From Paenibacillus taichungensis (lineage in GTDB: Bacteria; Bacillota; Bacilli; Paenibacillales; Paenibacillaceae): DNA of 64,000 nucleotides. Below are positions 17,396-26,307 of this stretch, one piece after another. The stretch is taken from assembly GCF_013359905.1 (NCBI RefSeq), contig NZ_JABMCC010000115.1, positions 558,001 through 622,000 of the forward strand. The letters are read 5' to 3'. A program made the translations under genes and the position numbers. The notes beneath the pieces are model-generated. The model had not been told where the DNA came from. It was given only the letters and a program-made list of their open reading frames with translations, and ran no database searches. Each line of letters starts with the position of its first letter. Positions within the stretch are counted from its first letter, which is position 1.

Positions 17396-18724
17396 ATGAC
17401 TACTAATGATATTGGCTTCGAAACCACACGCCAAAAGACGACATCCATGAATCCAGCAATCACATCTATATATACAGCAGATCCTTCGGCCCATGTATGG
17501 AACGACGGTAAAATTTACATTTACGCATCTCATGATATGGACCCAGCCAGAGGTTGCGATCTCATGGACAGATATCATGTTTTTTCCTCGGAGGATATGG
17601 TTCACTGGTTGGACGAAGGGGAAATACTCCGTTCAGACGACGTTTCCTGGGGCAGACCGGAGGGCGGCTTCATGTGGGCGCCTGACTGTGCATACAAGAA
17701 TGGGACCTATTACTTCTATTATCCGCATCCAAGTGATTCGAACTGGAATGATTCCTGGAAGATCGGGGTTGCCACCAGTAGCTATCCAGCGCATGGCTTT
17801 ACGGATCAAGGGTATATCAAGGGGCTTGGCGGGTTTGCACTGATTGACCCGTGTGTAATTGTAGACGATGACAATAGCGCCTATATCTACTATGGTGGCG
17901 GCAGTGTCTGTCTGGGAGGCAAGCTCAATGAAGATATGATGTCACTGGAGAACGGCATGACAGAAATGCAAGGACTTGAGGATTTTCATGAAGCGGCCTG
18001 GGTGTTCAAAAGAAACAATCTTTATTATCTTACCTATGCGGACAATCTGGAAGACAACAACCGTATGAGATACGCAACAAGCGAGAATCCGCTTGGCCCA
18101 TGGACGTACCGAGGCATTTTTCTGGAGCCGACTGGCTGTTCCACGACCCATGGCTCTGTAGTAGAATTCAAAGGGCAATGGTATCTTTTTTATCACAATC
18201 AAGCGATCTCTGGAGAAGGTACGCTGCGTAGCGTATGTATCGACTATCTGGAGTTCGATGAAGATGGTTCCATCAGACCTGTGGTTCAGACAAGGGAAGG
18301 TGTACCGTCCGTTGGTCCAGCCCCGGTTCCTGCACGGCAACAGAAAGTTTATGCAGGTGCAGCTTGTCAGGTTTTTGGTGGAGCTGAAATCAGGACATTG
18401 CAATCCGGTCAAACCGTGGTCGGGAATCTTCAATCCTCAGAAGCGTACGCCTTGTTTAAGAATATAGATGGAGGCGAAGGCGGAAGAGCATCGATTGAAC
18501 TTCATTATGCGACTGGTGAACGACTAGCCAAATTGCATCTGACGATTAATGACCAGGACTATTCTTTGCTGAATGCGCTATCCACTGGCGGTTTGCAGGA
18601 GTTCGGCGGAATCACCAATATCACCGTTCCTTTGGAGCCGGGTAATGTTAACACAATCCAAATTTCAGGTGGACATGGTGAGATCAATCTTTTAAGCCTC
18701 ACCGTTACCCCGTTGTTGGATTAA
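17396..18724 (+). CDS. GH43-family glycosidase, intracellular, with C-terminal beta-sandwich
   Basis: 442 residues, no signal peptide. Residues 20-310 are a five-bladed propeller of GH43 type: the catalytic base Asp29 in TADPSAHVW, the pKa-modulating Asp in LIDPCVIVDDD, and the general acid Glu in FHEAAWVFKRN; STTHGSVVEFKGQWYLFYHN is a further family block. Residues 330-440 form a CBM6-like module (YALFKNIDGG, TVPLEPGNVNTIQ). Likely arabinofuranosidase or xylosidase acting on imported oligosaccharides, but GH43 members also cleave galactans, so the specificity is open. AGGAGG precedes ATG. Last gene before the terminator at 18751. Confidence 0.88.
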   Translation: MTTNDIGFETTRQKTTSMNPAITSIYTADPSAHVWNDGKIYIYASHDMDPARGCDLMDRYHVFSSEDMVHWLDEGEILRSDDVSWGRPEGGFMWAPDCAYKNGTYYFYYPHPSDSNWNDSWKIGVATSSYPAHGFTDQGYIKGLGGFALIDPCVIVDDDNSAYIYYGGGSVCLGGKLNEDMMSLENGMTEMQGLEDFHEAAWVFKRNNLYYLTYADNLEDNNRMRYATSENPLGPWTYRGIFLEPTGCSTTHGSVVEFKGQWYLFYHNQAISGEGTLRSVCIDYLEFDEDGSIRPVVQTREGVPSVGPAPVPARQQKVYAGAACQVFGGAEIRTLQSGQTVVGNLQSSEAYALFKNIDGGEGGRASIELHYATGERLAKLHLTINDQDYSLLNALSTGGLQEFGGITNITVPLEPGNVNTIQISGGHGEINLLSLTVTPLLD

Positions 18725-18750
18725 TACGTAAGAAACGGGATAGACGTTTA

Positions 18751-18780
18751 AACCTCAGGAGAGTTTTCCTGAGGTTTTTT
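18751..18780 (+). terminator. Rho-independent terminator closing the first carbohydrate operon
   Basis: AACCTCAGG / CCTGAGGTT stem with an AGAGTTTT-type loop, then TTTTTT. Confidence 0.9.
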
Positions 18781-19054
18781 CTTGTAAATATGAACGAGTG
18801 AGTTCTAATAAAAAATAAGCACTTTTTTCCAACAAAATGCCAAATGAATGACAACGAAATGTTATTTCTATTTGTAACTGCTTACTTTATGCTAGATTTC
18901 AACACCCGATGAAGAGACTGGATTATGTCTGTACATACGGTTATGAGGGTTAGCCATTGTGCAGAAGAAAACAAGTTCTTCGGATGTAAGACAGAAGTGC
19001 ACGTAGAGAACCTTGATGTATTTGTAAGCGGTAACAAAAAACAGACTAGGAGGA
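18781..19054 (+). other. Intergenic leader of the secreted GH43 gene
   Basis: About 275 bases without a supported gene. It is AT-rich near 18800-18900 and must contain the promoter of the next gene, but I could not find a convincing -35/-10 pair. A strong ribosome site AGGAGGA (19048-19054) ends it. Confidence 0.5.
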
Positions 19055-19060
19055 AATCAT

Positions 19061-21532
19061 GTGAGGAAGAGTCGTCGATTCATGTTCACGCTGTTGGTCA
19101 TTTTATTAATGGTTTCGTCAGTGCCACTCCCTGCCACAGCCTATCAAAATCCGCAAACGTTACCGGATGAATGGGGACAATATGGACTCGGGGACCCCTA
19201 TGTATTGAAATTTAATGGATACTATTACCTGTATGTAAGCACAAGAGATACGGACGACGGTGTCAAAGTCTGGAGCTCTAAAGACCTGGTGAATTGGTCG
19301 TACCGTGGATTAGCTACAACAGATCCCATTACGCACGGAGCTTATGCTCCTGAAGTTGTTTACTGGAATGGCATGTTCTACATGTATACATCACCTGCCG
19401 GAAAAGGACATTACGTGCTGAGCAGCACAAGTCCTACCGGACCCTTCAATGTAGTAACGGGCAACCTTGGAAAGTCGATTGACGGTAATGTGTTCATTGA
19501 CGATGATGGCTCGTTCAGCTTCTATCACGCAGCACAGGGCCGCATAGATGCAGCACCGATGAGCAGTCCGACTGAGATCGGAGTGAGTGCGTCTACAGGA
19601 GTGGGGATGGGAGGCTGGACTGAGGGTTCAACCGTCTTCAAACGAAATGGAAAATACTATATGACCTATACAGGTAACCACGTATTTAGCAAAGGATATC
19701 GGGTGGATGTGGCAGTTAGCACCACAGGTCCGAGGTCCGGATATGTTACGGATAGCACAAACCCGGTATTAATTCGTACAGAGGGTCCAACCGTGGGATT
19801 AGGACACAACACTGTAGTAACAGGACCTAATCTGGACACTCACTATATGATGTATCACAATTTGGAAGGTAACGGAATCATTGGACCGCTGCGGCATCTG
19901 AACATGGACCGAATTGTATGGAATAACGACAAGATGATCGTGCAAGGTCCGACTTCAACGGATCAACCCAATCCAGAAATGCCTGTTTTCTATGACTACT
20001 TCGATCGTACTGCAATCGGAAGCAATTGGTCCAACGTGAACGGTGGTAATTGGGGCATCTACAATCAGGAACTCATGTGGCAAAATTCAATGGGCAGCTC
20101 AACTTGGTATAAACAAGTGACGGCTTCGAGCAGCGCATCGGATTATACGGCTGAATTTAACATGAAGGAAATGAATCGGGGAACGTCCACCAATCCGAGA
20201 TACGGCGCTACATTCTCCTATACGAATGAGAACAACTACGGTGTTGCGCTGATCAGTTCGAAAAACAAAAGACTTGAGACATTTTTCCGAATTAACGGTG
20301 TGGATCAGGCTTGGCAAACATTCGATCTGCCTGCCGACTTCAATTATTCGAAATGGCATAACATACGGATAGAAAAATTGGGATCAACGTTTAAATACTA
20401 CGTAGATGGTATGTTCAAAGCAACGCGTACCGCCAATGTAGGAGCAGGCAAAATTGGTGTTCTGACAGAGGATACACATGCGGACTTCGGCTATACTGCT
20501 TTTAGCAATGATGTGAACGGAAGCAGTGCATGGAATGCCTCCAAGCCGATTCCAGGCACAATTGAGGCCGTTCATTATATGAAAGGAGGCGAAGGTGTCG
20601 CTTATCACGATACAACGGCTGGGAACCTGGGCGGGGCTTATCGGACCGATGCCGGGGATATTCACCTGAATAACGAAGGACTGTTCAACTTAGGCTGGAA
20701 TCAGACGGGAGAATGGTATAAATACAAAGTAAACGTAGAGTCAAGTGGATATTACGATATTGATTTTCGCATGGCTACCTCGTTGGACGGGGCTCAGATC
20801 CGAGTGTGGGATGGTTCGACCGACTTAACGGGTATCGTCAATGTACCTAATACGGGCGGATGGGATAATTGGAAAAACATCTCCAAGAAAAAGGTCTATT
20901 TAAATGCTGGACAACGGGAATTAAAGGTTGAATTCGTAACTGGCGAGGCTGATTTCTCAAGAATGACGTTTCAGAAGAATGTTGATGTGACAAGTGTAAG
21001 TGATAATTTTAACGACGGCGACGATAATGGATGGACACGGTTTGAAGGAACCTGGGCTGTAGAGAATGGTGAATACAGTGCAGGGAGCACCGGACCTGCG
21101 AAATCTACATTTGGGGATACAGGATGGGCAGATTATACGGTAGAGGCGGATATTAAGATGATTGACTCAGGGGGAGACGGGGGTTTACTTGTCAGAGTGT
21201 CCAATCCATCCCACGGCACAGAGCGAGGCCAGAACAATTATGATGCTTTACAAGGATATTATGCTTATCTGACCACAAGCGGAGTCAGTCTGGGCAAGAT
21301 GAATTATAATTGGGCGCTCCTCAAGAGCAACGCGCAGTCATATTCCACCAATACCTGGTATCATATGAAAGTTGCCGTTAATGGTACCAACATCAAAGTT
21401 TATGTGGATGATATGGTTACTCCGAAGATCGATTATACGGACAACAGCCTGAATCCGTTCACGCATGGCAAAATCGGTGTTAGAACGGCAAACAAGCATA
21501 CGCATTTCGATAACGTATCGGTTACTCCCTGA
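19061..21532 (+). CDS. Secreted multidomain GH43 protein with LamG-like, CBM6 and CBM66/DUF1080-like modules
   Basis: 823 residues from GTG 19061, 6 bases after AGGAGGA. The signal peptide ends near PATAYQ. Residues 38-300 form a GH43 propeller (base Asp45 in GLGDPYVLKF, APEVVYWNGMFY, SIDGNVFIDDDG, acid Glu in WTEGSTVFKRNGKYYMTY). Residues 310-485 are a concanavalin-like jelly roll (YYDYFDRTAIGSNW). Residues 500-640 are a CBM6 (IEAVHYMKGGEG, GEWYKYKVNVESSGYYDIDFR). Residues 650-823 are a second jelly roll (NFNDGDDNGWTRFEGTW). This is a typical soluble exo-enzyme on a plant or microbial polysaccharide. It has its own leader and terminator, so it is a separate transcription unit next to the GH38/GH43 operon. 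Confidence 0.9.
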   Translation: MRKSRRFMFTLLVILLMVSSVPLPATAYQNPQTLPDEWGQYGLGDPYVLKFNGYYYLYVSTRDTDDGVKVWSSKDLVNWSYRGLATTDPITHGAYAPEVVYWNGMFYMYTSPAGKGHYVLSSTSPTGPFNVVTGNLGKSIDGNVFIDDDGSFSFYHAAQGRIDAAPMSSPTEIGVSASTGVGMGGWTEGSTVFKRNGKYYMTYTGNHVFSKGYRVDVAVSTTGPRSGYVTDSTNPVLIRTEGPTVGLGHNTVVTGPNLDTHYMMYHNLEGNGIIGPLRHLNMDRIVWNNDKMIVQGPTSTDQPNPEMPVFYDYFDRTAIGSNWSNVNGGNWGIYNQELMWQNSMGSSTWYKQVTASSSASDYTAEFNMKEMNRGTSTNPRYGATFSYTNENNYGVALISSKNKRLETFFRINGVDQAWQTFDLPADFNYSKWHNIRIEKLGSTFKYYVDGMFKATRTANVGAGKIGVLTEDTHADFGYTAFSNDVNGSSAWNASKPIPGTIEAVHYMKGGEGVAYHDTTAGNLGGAYRTDAGDIHLNNEGLFNLGWNQTGEWYKYKVNVESSGYYDIDFRMATSLDGAQIRVWDGSTDLTGIVNVPNTGGWDNWKNISKKKVYLNAGQRELKVEFVTGEADFSRMTFQKNVDVTSVSDNFNDGDDNGWTRFEGTWAVENGEYSAGSTGPAKSTFGDTGWADYTVEADIKMIDSGGDGGLLVRVSNPSHGTERGQNNYDALQGYYAYLTTSGVSLGKMNYNWALLKSNAQSYSTNTWYHMKVAVNGTNIKVYVDDMVTPKIDYTDNSLNPFTHGKIGVRTANKHTHFDNVSVTP

Positions 21533-21590
21533 ACCCGGAAGCCAAACGTTGAGAATGCAAATCGTTGTAACGAGAACTGGAATGCATATT

Positions 21591-21614
21591 AAGCCGCCAA
21601 TTGGCGGCTTTTTT
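21591..21614 (+). terminator. Rho-independent terminator after secreted GH43
   Basis: AAGCCGCC-AATT-GGCGGCTT stem followed by TTTTTT. Confidence 0.9.
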
Positions 21615-21751
21615 GCCTTAAACGATATAAACTATTGCGACCAAATGATGCCTTCCTCTGATCTCCTTCACCACCGTCATTTCCCATTAGCCAATCCAAC
21701 CCAATTCATTGATAATTGAATGATGGATTCGACAGGAGAGGGTGGTTGGTA

Positions 21752-22669
21752 ATGAAAAGTAGTGAACTTCTGAATGGATCGCATGTATCCTTTGGAGGAA
21801 AAGAGATGCTTCTCCAGGCTAGTAAAGAAGCCGCTTCTTATGGCGCATCTACATTTATGATGTACACCGGCGCACCGCAGAATTCGAAACGAAAACCTAT
21901 TTTGCAATATAATATTGAAGCAGGTCATTTGCACATGAAGCAGCATGGCATTTCCAACATTGTAGTACATGCTCCATTCCTGATAAATTTGGCTAATAGT
22001 TACAAACGAGAAGTATTTGATTTTAGTGTACAGTTCCTGCGGGATGAGATTGAACGAACGGCAGCGCTGGGATCCAATCAGCTGGTCCTTCACCCCGGTG
22101 CCCATGTTAACGCTGGGGTAGACATCGGCATTCGGCAAATTATCCGGGGATTAAACGAAGTATTACAGGACGAAATTTACCCTGAGGTCCAGATTTCTTT
22201 GGAAACGATGGCTGGAAAAGGAACAGAATGCGGAACAAGTTTTGAAGAACTGGCACAGATTGTCGATGGCGTGCAACGGAATGAACGACTCTCCATATGT
22301 CTGGATACTTGTCATGTTCATGATGCCGGATACGATATTGTTCATCATTTTGATGGAGTACTCGAGCAGTTTGACAAGGTACTTGGCCTTGATCGACTAA
22401 AAGTACTGCACATCAATGATTCCAAAAATGTGCGGGGATCGAGGAAAGATCGCCATGAGAACATCGGACACGGACATATCGGGCTTCAGGCCTTGGATTA
22501 TATTGTGCATCACCCCCAGCTTGCGTCACTTCCAAAATTGCTTGAGACGCCGTCGATTGGTAAAATTAAATATAAAAGTGCACCTTATCGACATGAAATT
22601 GCCCTGTTAAGAAGAGAGTGCTCTGAACCCGTGCAGAAGGAAGAGAATTCTTTAGAAAACAGTAAATAG
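21752..22669 (+). CDS. nfo: Endonuclease IV (AP endonuclease, Nfo)
   Basis: 305-residue AP endonuclease 2 family protein that cuts the phosphodiester 5' to abasic sites and removes 3' blocking groups in base excision repair. Metal-binding blocks are visible in order: VVHAPFLINL, LVLHPGAHV, SLETMAGKGTECG, ICLDTCHVHDAGYD and HINDSKNVRGSRKDRHENIGHGHIG, covering the His/Glu/Asp ligands of the trinuclear zinc site. ATG 21752 is chosen because the conserved start GSHVSFGG follows shortly; an upstream ATG adds 12 residues outside the family pattern. Stand-alone gene. Confidence 0.95.
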   Translation: MKSSELLNGSHVSFGGKEMLLQASKEAASYGASTFMMYTGAPQNSKRKPILQYNIEAGHLHMKQHGISNIVVHAPFLINLANSYKREVFDFSVQFLRDEIERTAALGSNQLVLHPGAHVNAGVDIGIRQIIRGLNEVLQDEIYPEVQISLETMAGKGTECGTSFEELAQIVDGVQRNERLSICLDTCHVHDAGYDIVHHFDGVLEQFDKVLGLDRLKVLHINDSKNVRGSRKDRHENIGHGHIGLQALDYIVHHPQLASLPKLLETPSIGKIKYKSAPYRHEIALLRRECSEPVQKEENSLENSK

Positions 22670-22770
22670 AGAGTATCACAAACATTCGCTCACTCATTCC
22701 ATGTTTATTCTCACGAGACATATGTTAAAATGGATGTAGAACGTTACTTTTTACTAAAAAGGAGGCCGCC

Positions 22771-23115
22771 ATGCAGCCAATAGAGCCTCAAGACATCCAA
22801 CACCGGATCAATAAACTTCTCGATCAGGACCTATATTTACACCTCGAACTCACGTCAGGTGCTTACGCCAGTCACTTCGATAGCACCAGGCATCCGGGGT
22901 CGGCATTCATTTCCAATGCGGTCATACGATATACGCAAGGATCTATCTCGGGCACGGGCCCATATCGAGTTGGCTTAAAGACCACTCACGGCTGGATATA
23001 CGCTGAAGGACTTACACACATTGACGAGCTGGAACAAGAACGACTCATTCTGGCTGGTCACGATAGTCAAGGAAAGCTGGTTGTAGCTTTACAACTTAGT
23101 CGGGAATTGTTCTGA
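22771..23115 (+). CDS. yojF: YojF family protein (DUF1806), partner of BshB2
   Basis: 114 residues matching the YojF family (RINKLLDQDLYLHLELTSGAY, KTTHGWIYAEGLTH). The biochemical role is unknown; in Bacillus yojF is immediately upstream of yojG (bshB2), and the same order with an overlapping TGATGA junction is seen here. AAAAAGGAGG lies 6 bases before ATG. The region before it contains a TTAAAAT -10-like element around 22730. Confidence 0.88.
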   Translation: MQPIEPQDIQHRINKLLDQDLYLHLELTSGAYASHFDSTRHPGSAFISNAVIRYTQGSISGTGPYRVGLKTTHGWIYAEGLTHIDELEQERLILAGHDSQGKLVVALQLSRELF

Positions 23116-23813
23116 TGAAAGCGGAGGATCAAATAAGCATGAATAACAAACAGATTGAACATCAGCGCATTTTAGTTGTGTTTCCCCATCCCGACGATGA
23201 AGCGTTCAGTTCATCGGGAACATTGGCGAAATACATAAAAGGCGGTGCTCAAGTCACTTATGCTTGCCTGACTCTAGGGGAGATGGGACGTAATATGGGC
23301 ATCCCTCCATTTGCCAACCGGGTCACCTTGCCAATAATCCGTAAGGATGAACTCATAGAGTCCTCCAATGCGATTGGTATTCAAGATTTAAGGATGCTCG
23401 GTTTTCACGATAAAATGATCGAGTTTGAAGATCCTGAACTGCTAGATGGCCATATTTTGGCCCTGATCAAGGAGCTTAATCCTTCACTGGTCATTACTTT
23501 CTATCCGGGCTATAGTGTGCATCCCGATCATGATGCAACCGGAGCTGCGGTTACGCGAACGATTGGTCGACTGCCTGCAGAGGAGAGACCAATTGTGTAC
23601 TGCTGCGCATTCTCGAACAATCACGAGGAGAGCATCGGAAAAGCGGATGTGATTGAAGATGTGAGTGGATTCCTCGCCGAGAAAATGGCATCGATTCGAG
23701 CTCACCGTTCGCAATTCCAAGCGCCTGAACTTGTCGGCAAGCGGGAATTGGATGATGAACAAATCCGAAATCGGTTTGGAAGAGAAGCGTTTTGGACCTA
23801 TAAGTTCGATTAA
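23115..23813 (+). CDS. bshB2: Bacillithiol biosynthesis deacetylase BshB2 (PIG-L/LmbE family)
   Basis: 232-residue zinc-dependent de-N-acetylase. The PHPDDE motif (zinc ligands His and Asp, base Asp) is at about residues 25-30, and the third zinc ligand is in HPDHDATG. It deacetylates GlcNAc-malate, the middle step of bacillithiol synthesis. The start overlaps the yojF stop by one base, indicating translational coupling; an alternative Met nine codons later (MNNKQIEHQRILVVFPHP) may be used. BshA and BshC are not in this window. Terminator 30 bases downstream. Confidence 0.92.
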   Translation: MKAEDQISMNNKQIEHQRILVVFPHPDDEAFSSSGTLAKYIKGGAQVTYACLTLGEMGRNMGIPPFANRVTLPIIRKDELIESSNAIGIQDLRMLGFHDKMIEFEDPELLDGHILALIKELNPSLVITFYPGYSVHPDHDATGAAVTRTIGRLPAEERPIVYCCAFSNNHEESIGKADVIEDVSGFLAEKMASIRAHRSQFQAPELVGKRELDDEQIRNRFGREAFWTYKFD

Positions 23814-23842
23814 TTTTACAGTTTGTACAATCAAATTTTCGT

Positions 23843-23870
23843 AAAAGTCGCCATTATGGCGACTTTTTTT
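23843..23870 (+). terminator. Rho-independent terminator after bshB2
   Basis: AAAAGTCGCC-ATTAT-GGCGACTTTT with a T-run; long perfect stem. Confidence 0.9.
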
Positions 23871-23990
23871 CGTTTTAAACATAACATATTGTTCAGAGGT
23901 GATTGGATTGGGAAGGGGCAATCGTATGGTTTCCATTGGCTTGCACGGGTAATAACATATTGACCATTAAACTCGTAAGGAGTGATACAA

Positions 23991-24623
23991 TTGAAAGAAC
24001 TTTGTTCTGTTTTTATTAAAATCCCGATGCTCTTTATGTTTGTTGCACTTACAGCTTGCTCTGGAGAAACGGAGCCGTCGTCCACCACTGAAACGTCAAC
24101 ACAAACAAATGAATCGGTTAAAGCTCCCACCACAGAAAACGAGGAAACATCTGAAACGACACGACCGCAAACAGAAAGTTTTGATTTGATGACAGGAGAG
24201 GGAAATTCTTCACAAACGGCAACCTTACATCAAGGAGAGGGTTTTTCATTGTACGTGTTTGAGAAGTTTTCTTTTGACGCTGCCAAAGGCCGCTTGTCGC
24301 TGATAAGCAATCCGGACTACTATGTAGATATTGAACCGCTGCCCTCAGATTATGATCTGGAAAAGCTTAAGACAACTGGGCAAGAGGACTTGGAAAAATT
24401 CGGTGCGGTGACTGATTATAGTGGAGAACTGATCGAGCATCCGCTTGGTTTCGCTGAGCTTTATCTTCAAGCCTCAGGTGAAAAAGGGATAAACGATTAT
24501 ATGGTCTGGAAATCAGAAAAAGGTGACGCTTTTTTATTCCGTCTTCACAATCCCAAAGGTGAAGAAGCCTCTGATTTCGCTGGTCCGGTCCTTGTGTCCT
24601 TATCCACGGTTCAAGGCGAATAG
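23991..24623 (+). CDS. Putative lipoprotein of unknown function
   Basis: 210 residues from TTG 23991 (AAGGAG 8 bases upstream; an in-frame GTG at 23982 is too close to the site). Lipoprotein signal with ALTAC lipobox (Cys23), then a 40-residue Thr/Ser/Glu-rich linker, then an alpha/beta domain of about 140 residues (GFSLYVFEKFSFDAAKGRL, NDYMVWKSEKGDAFLFRLH). No family recognised. Linked to the next membrane-protein gene, 25 bases downstream, with a repeated AAGGAGTGA start signal. Confidence 0.75.
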   Translation: MKELCSVFIKIPMLFMFVALTACSGETEPSSTTETSTQTNESVKAPTTENEETSETTRPQTESFDLMTGEGNSSQTATLHQGEGFSLYVFEKFSFDAAKGRLSLISNPDYYVDIEPLPSDYDLEKLKTTGQEDLEKFGAVTDYSGELIEHPLGFAELYLQASGEKGINDYMVWKSEKGDAFLFRLHNPKGEEASDFAGPVLVSLSTVQGE

Positions 24624-24648
24624 TCGTCATCGTCATCATAAGGAGTGA

Positions 24649-25362
24649 ATGGACATCGTAATACCAAAAATGCGAAGCAAACGAATCATTCGAATTACTG
24701 CGATACTCATTTTACTTTTGCTCATATCATGCATCGCATTTGTTTATGTGAATGACAGACCTGGCGGACTAGCCGACCGGCGTATGTCCAAAACAATGGG
24801 AATGAGTGAAACCATGCATATTCCTATAGGAAAAACTGCTGAAGAAGCGATTCAGAAGTTTAGAGGCAAGGTTGATTCATTTCACATCATTCATCAAGAA
24901 CCGGTGGACGGCGGCATAATTTTGTTTAAACAAAAAACGGGTCAGGAAAATAACAGCAATCTTCAGATGGAGTATGCTCGGAAGATAATATTCGGATGGA
25001 AGTGGGCTTGGGGTGGCGGATATTCCATCGGGGAATCATCTCAATTCACGTCTGCAATGGATTATATGAGCATACCTGAATTGAGTCATATATCGACACC
25101 TTTCCCTATGCTGTTTGGACATATACTAGACCCGGCTATTCAGCGTGTAACTGTCGAGTTCGAGGGGAATGAGAAACCAGTACTTGCGGAAGCCAAGCTG
25201 GTTGAGGTGGGCCTGGAAAGCATAATCTGGTTTGTAACACTGCCCTCGTCTGCAACAATTCCGTATGAAATAAAGGGATTCAATGATAAAGGGGAGCTCG
25301 TAACCCATAAACAAATGGATGATCCGAATGGCATGGGTTCCATGGTTCTGGAAGAGCGTTAA
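24649..25362 (+). CDS. Membrane-anchored protein of unknown function
   Basis: 237 residues: a short basic N-terminus, one transmembrane segment (about 15-34, ITAILILLLLISCIAFVYV), then an extracytoplasmic domain of about 200 residues with no recognised motif. AGGAG is only 3 bases before ATG 24649, so the start could instead be Met8 (24670). Probably in an operon with the upstream lipoprotein. Confidence 0.7.
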   Translation: MDIVIPKMRSKRIIRITAILILLLLISCIAFVYVNDRPGGLADRRMSKTMGMSETMHIPIGKTAEEAIQKFRGKVDSFHIIHQEPVDGGIILFKQKTGQENNSNLQMEYARKIIFGWKWAWGGGYSIGESSQFTSAMDYMSIPELSHISTPFPMLFGHILDPAIQRVTVEFEGNEKPVLAEAKLVEVGLESIIWFVTLPSSATIPYEIKGFNDKGELVTHKQMDDPNGMGSMVLEER

Positions 25363-25421
25363 AGAGTGATCGTACGGGACCTGCGAGTAGGGCGGGATCG
25401 TCAAGTTTGGAAAACAATAAA

Positions 25422-25455
25422 AAGGGAACAACCCATTGTTGAGGGTTGTTCCCTT
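25422..25455 (-). terminator. Terminator of uppP (minus strand)
   Basis: 13-bp perfect inverted repeat AAGGGAACAACCC / GGGTTGTTCCCTT. Read on the minus strand it is followed by TTTTATTGTTTT, a good terminator just after the uppP stop; it may also stop plus-strand reads from 25362. Confidence 0.85.
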
Positions 25456-25478
25456 ATACGTTACAAGGAAATTCGAGT

Positions 25479-26291
25479 TTACAAAAAAATAAGTAAAAGA
25501 ATTCCGACTACGAAGCAATAGTATGAAAAGTAAATCAAGTTCCCTCTTGCCATAATTCCCATGAACCATCTCATTGAAAAGTAGGTTACGATAAGGGTCG
25601 TAATGAACGCTAAAATGTAAGGTACAGCCAACTGCGCTCGGTGCGGATCGGTTACAATGTCAGATGCACCTAAAATTACCCCGCCGATGCTAATCGGAAT
25701 GTAGAGCATAAAGGAAAATTTCAACGCCGTTTCTTGTTTCATCCCGACAGCAATAGATGCAATGACTGTTGCACCAGAGCGGCTTATTCCCGGAATAAGA
25801 GCCACCGCTTGAGCCAGACCCACCAGTACTGCGTCTTTCGCAGACAAATCGCCATCTCTTTTGCGCCCGCGAAGATTTCGAATGAGCCATAGGGCAACCC
25901 CTGTAATCAGTAAACTAATCGCAACCGTATAGACAGAAGTGAATATTTCTTCAATTTTATCCTTGAACAGCACAGCCCCGATCGCAGCAGGCAGGGTACC
26001 AATGATTATGTATAGACAAAACATAAAATCTGCTTTGTACTCCGCATTGCGAGAGACTAGGAATCGCCAGCCTCCTACAATAAGTTTTTTGATATCTTCC
26101 CGAAAGATAAACATAATGGCAATCAGTGAGGCTGTGTTCGTCAAAATTTCAAAGGATAATCCGTTCTGCTCCATGCCAAGCAATCGTTGAACGATAATCA
26201 AATGTCCGCTTGAAGAAACCGGAATAGGCTCTGTAGCCCCTTGTACAATACCTAATAACACATATTTCAACCATAAAATAAAGTCTTCCAT
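25479..26291 (-). CDS. uppP: Undecaprenyl-diphosphatase UppP (BacA)
   Basis: 270-residue polytopic membrane enzyme that dephosphorylates undecaprenyl pyrophosphate to recycle the lipid carrier for cell-wall synthesis and confers bacitracin tolerance. Signature blocks GIVQGATEPIPVSSSGHLII (near residue 15) and LIPGISRSGATV (near residue 165) carry the catalytic Glu, Ser, His and Arg residues. GGAGG precedes ATG. It follows the DUF817 gene by 16 bases and is likely co-transcribed with it. Many Firmicutes carry more than one paralogue. Confidence 0.95.
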   Translation of the reverse strand: MEDFILWLKYVLLGIVQGATEPIPVSSSGHLIIVQRLLGMEQNGLSFEILTNTASLIAIMFIFREDIKKLIVGGWRFLVSRNAEYKADFMFCLYIIIGTLPAAIGAVLFKDKIEEIFTSVYTVAISLLITGVALWLIRNLRGRKRDGDLSAKDAVLVGLAQAVALIPGISRSGATVIASIAVGMKQETALKFSFMLYIPISIGGVILGASDIVTDPHRAQLAVPYILAFITTLIVTYFSMRWFMGIMARGNLIYFSYYCFVVGILLLIFL

Positions 26292-26307
26292 TGTATCCTC
26301 CTACTCA

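Noticed and set aside
18925..19170. 81-codon open frame before the secreted GH43 gene
   Set aside because: It overlaps the GH43 start in another frame, has no ribosome site and no recognisable domain.
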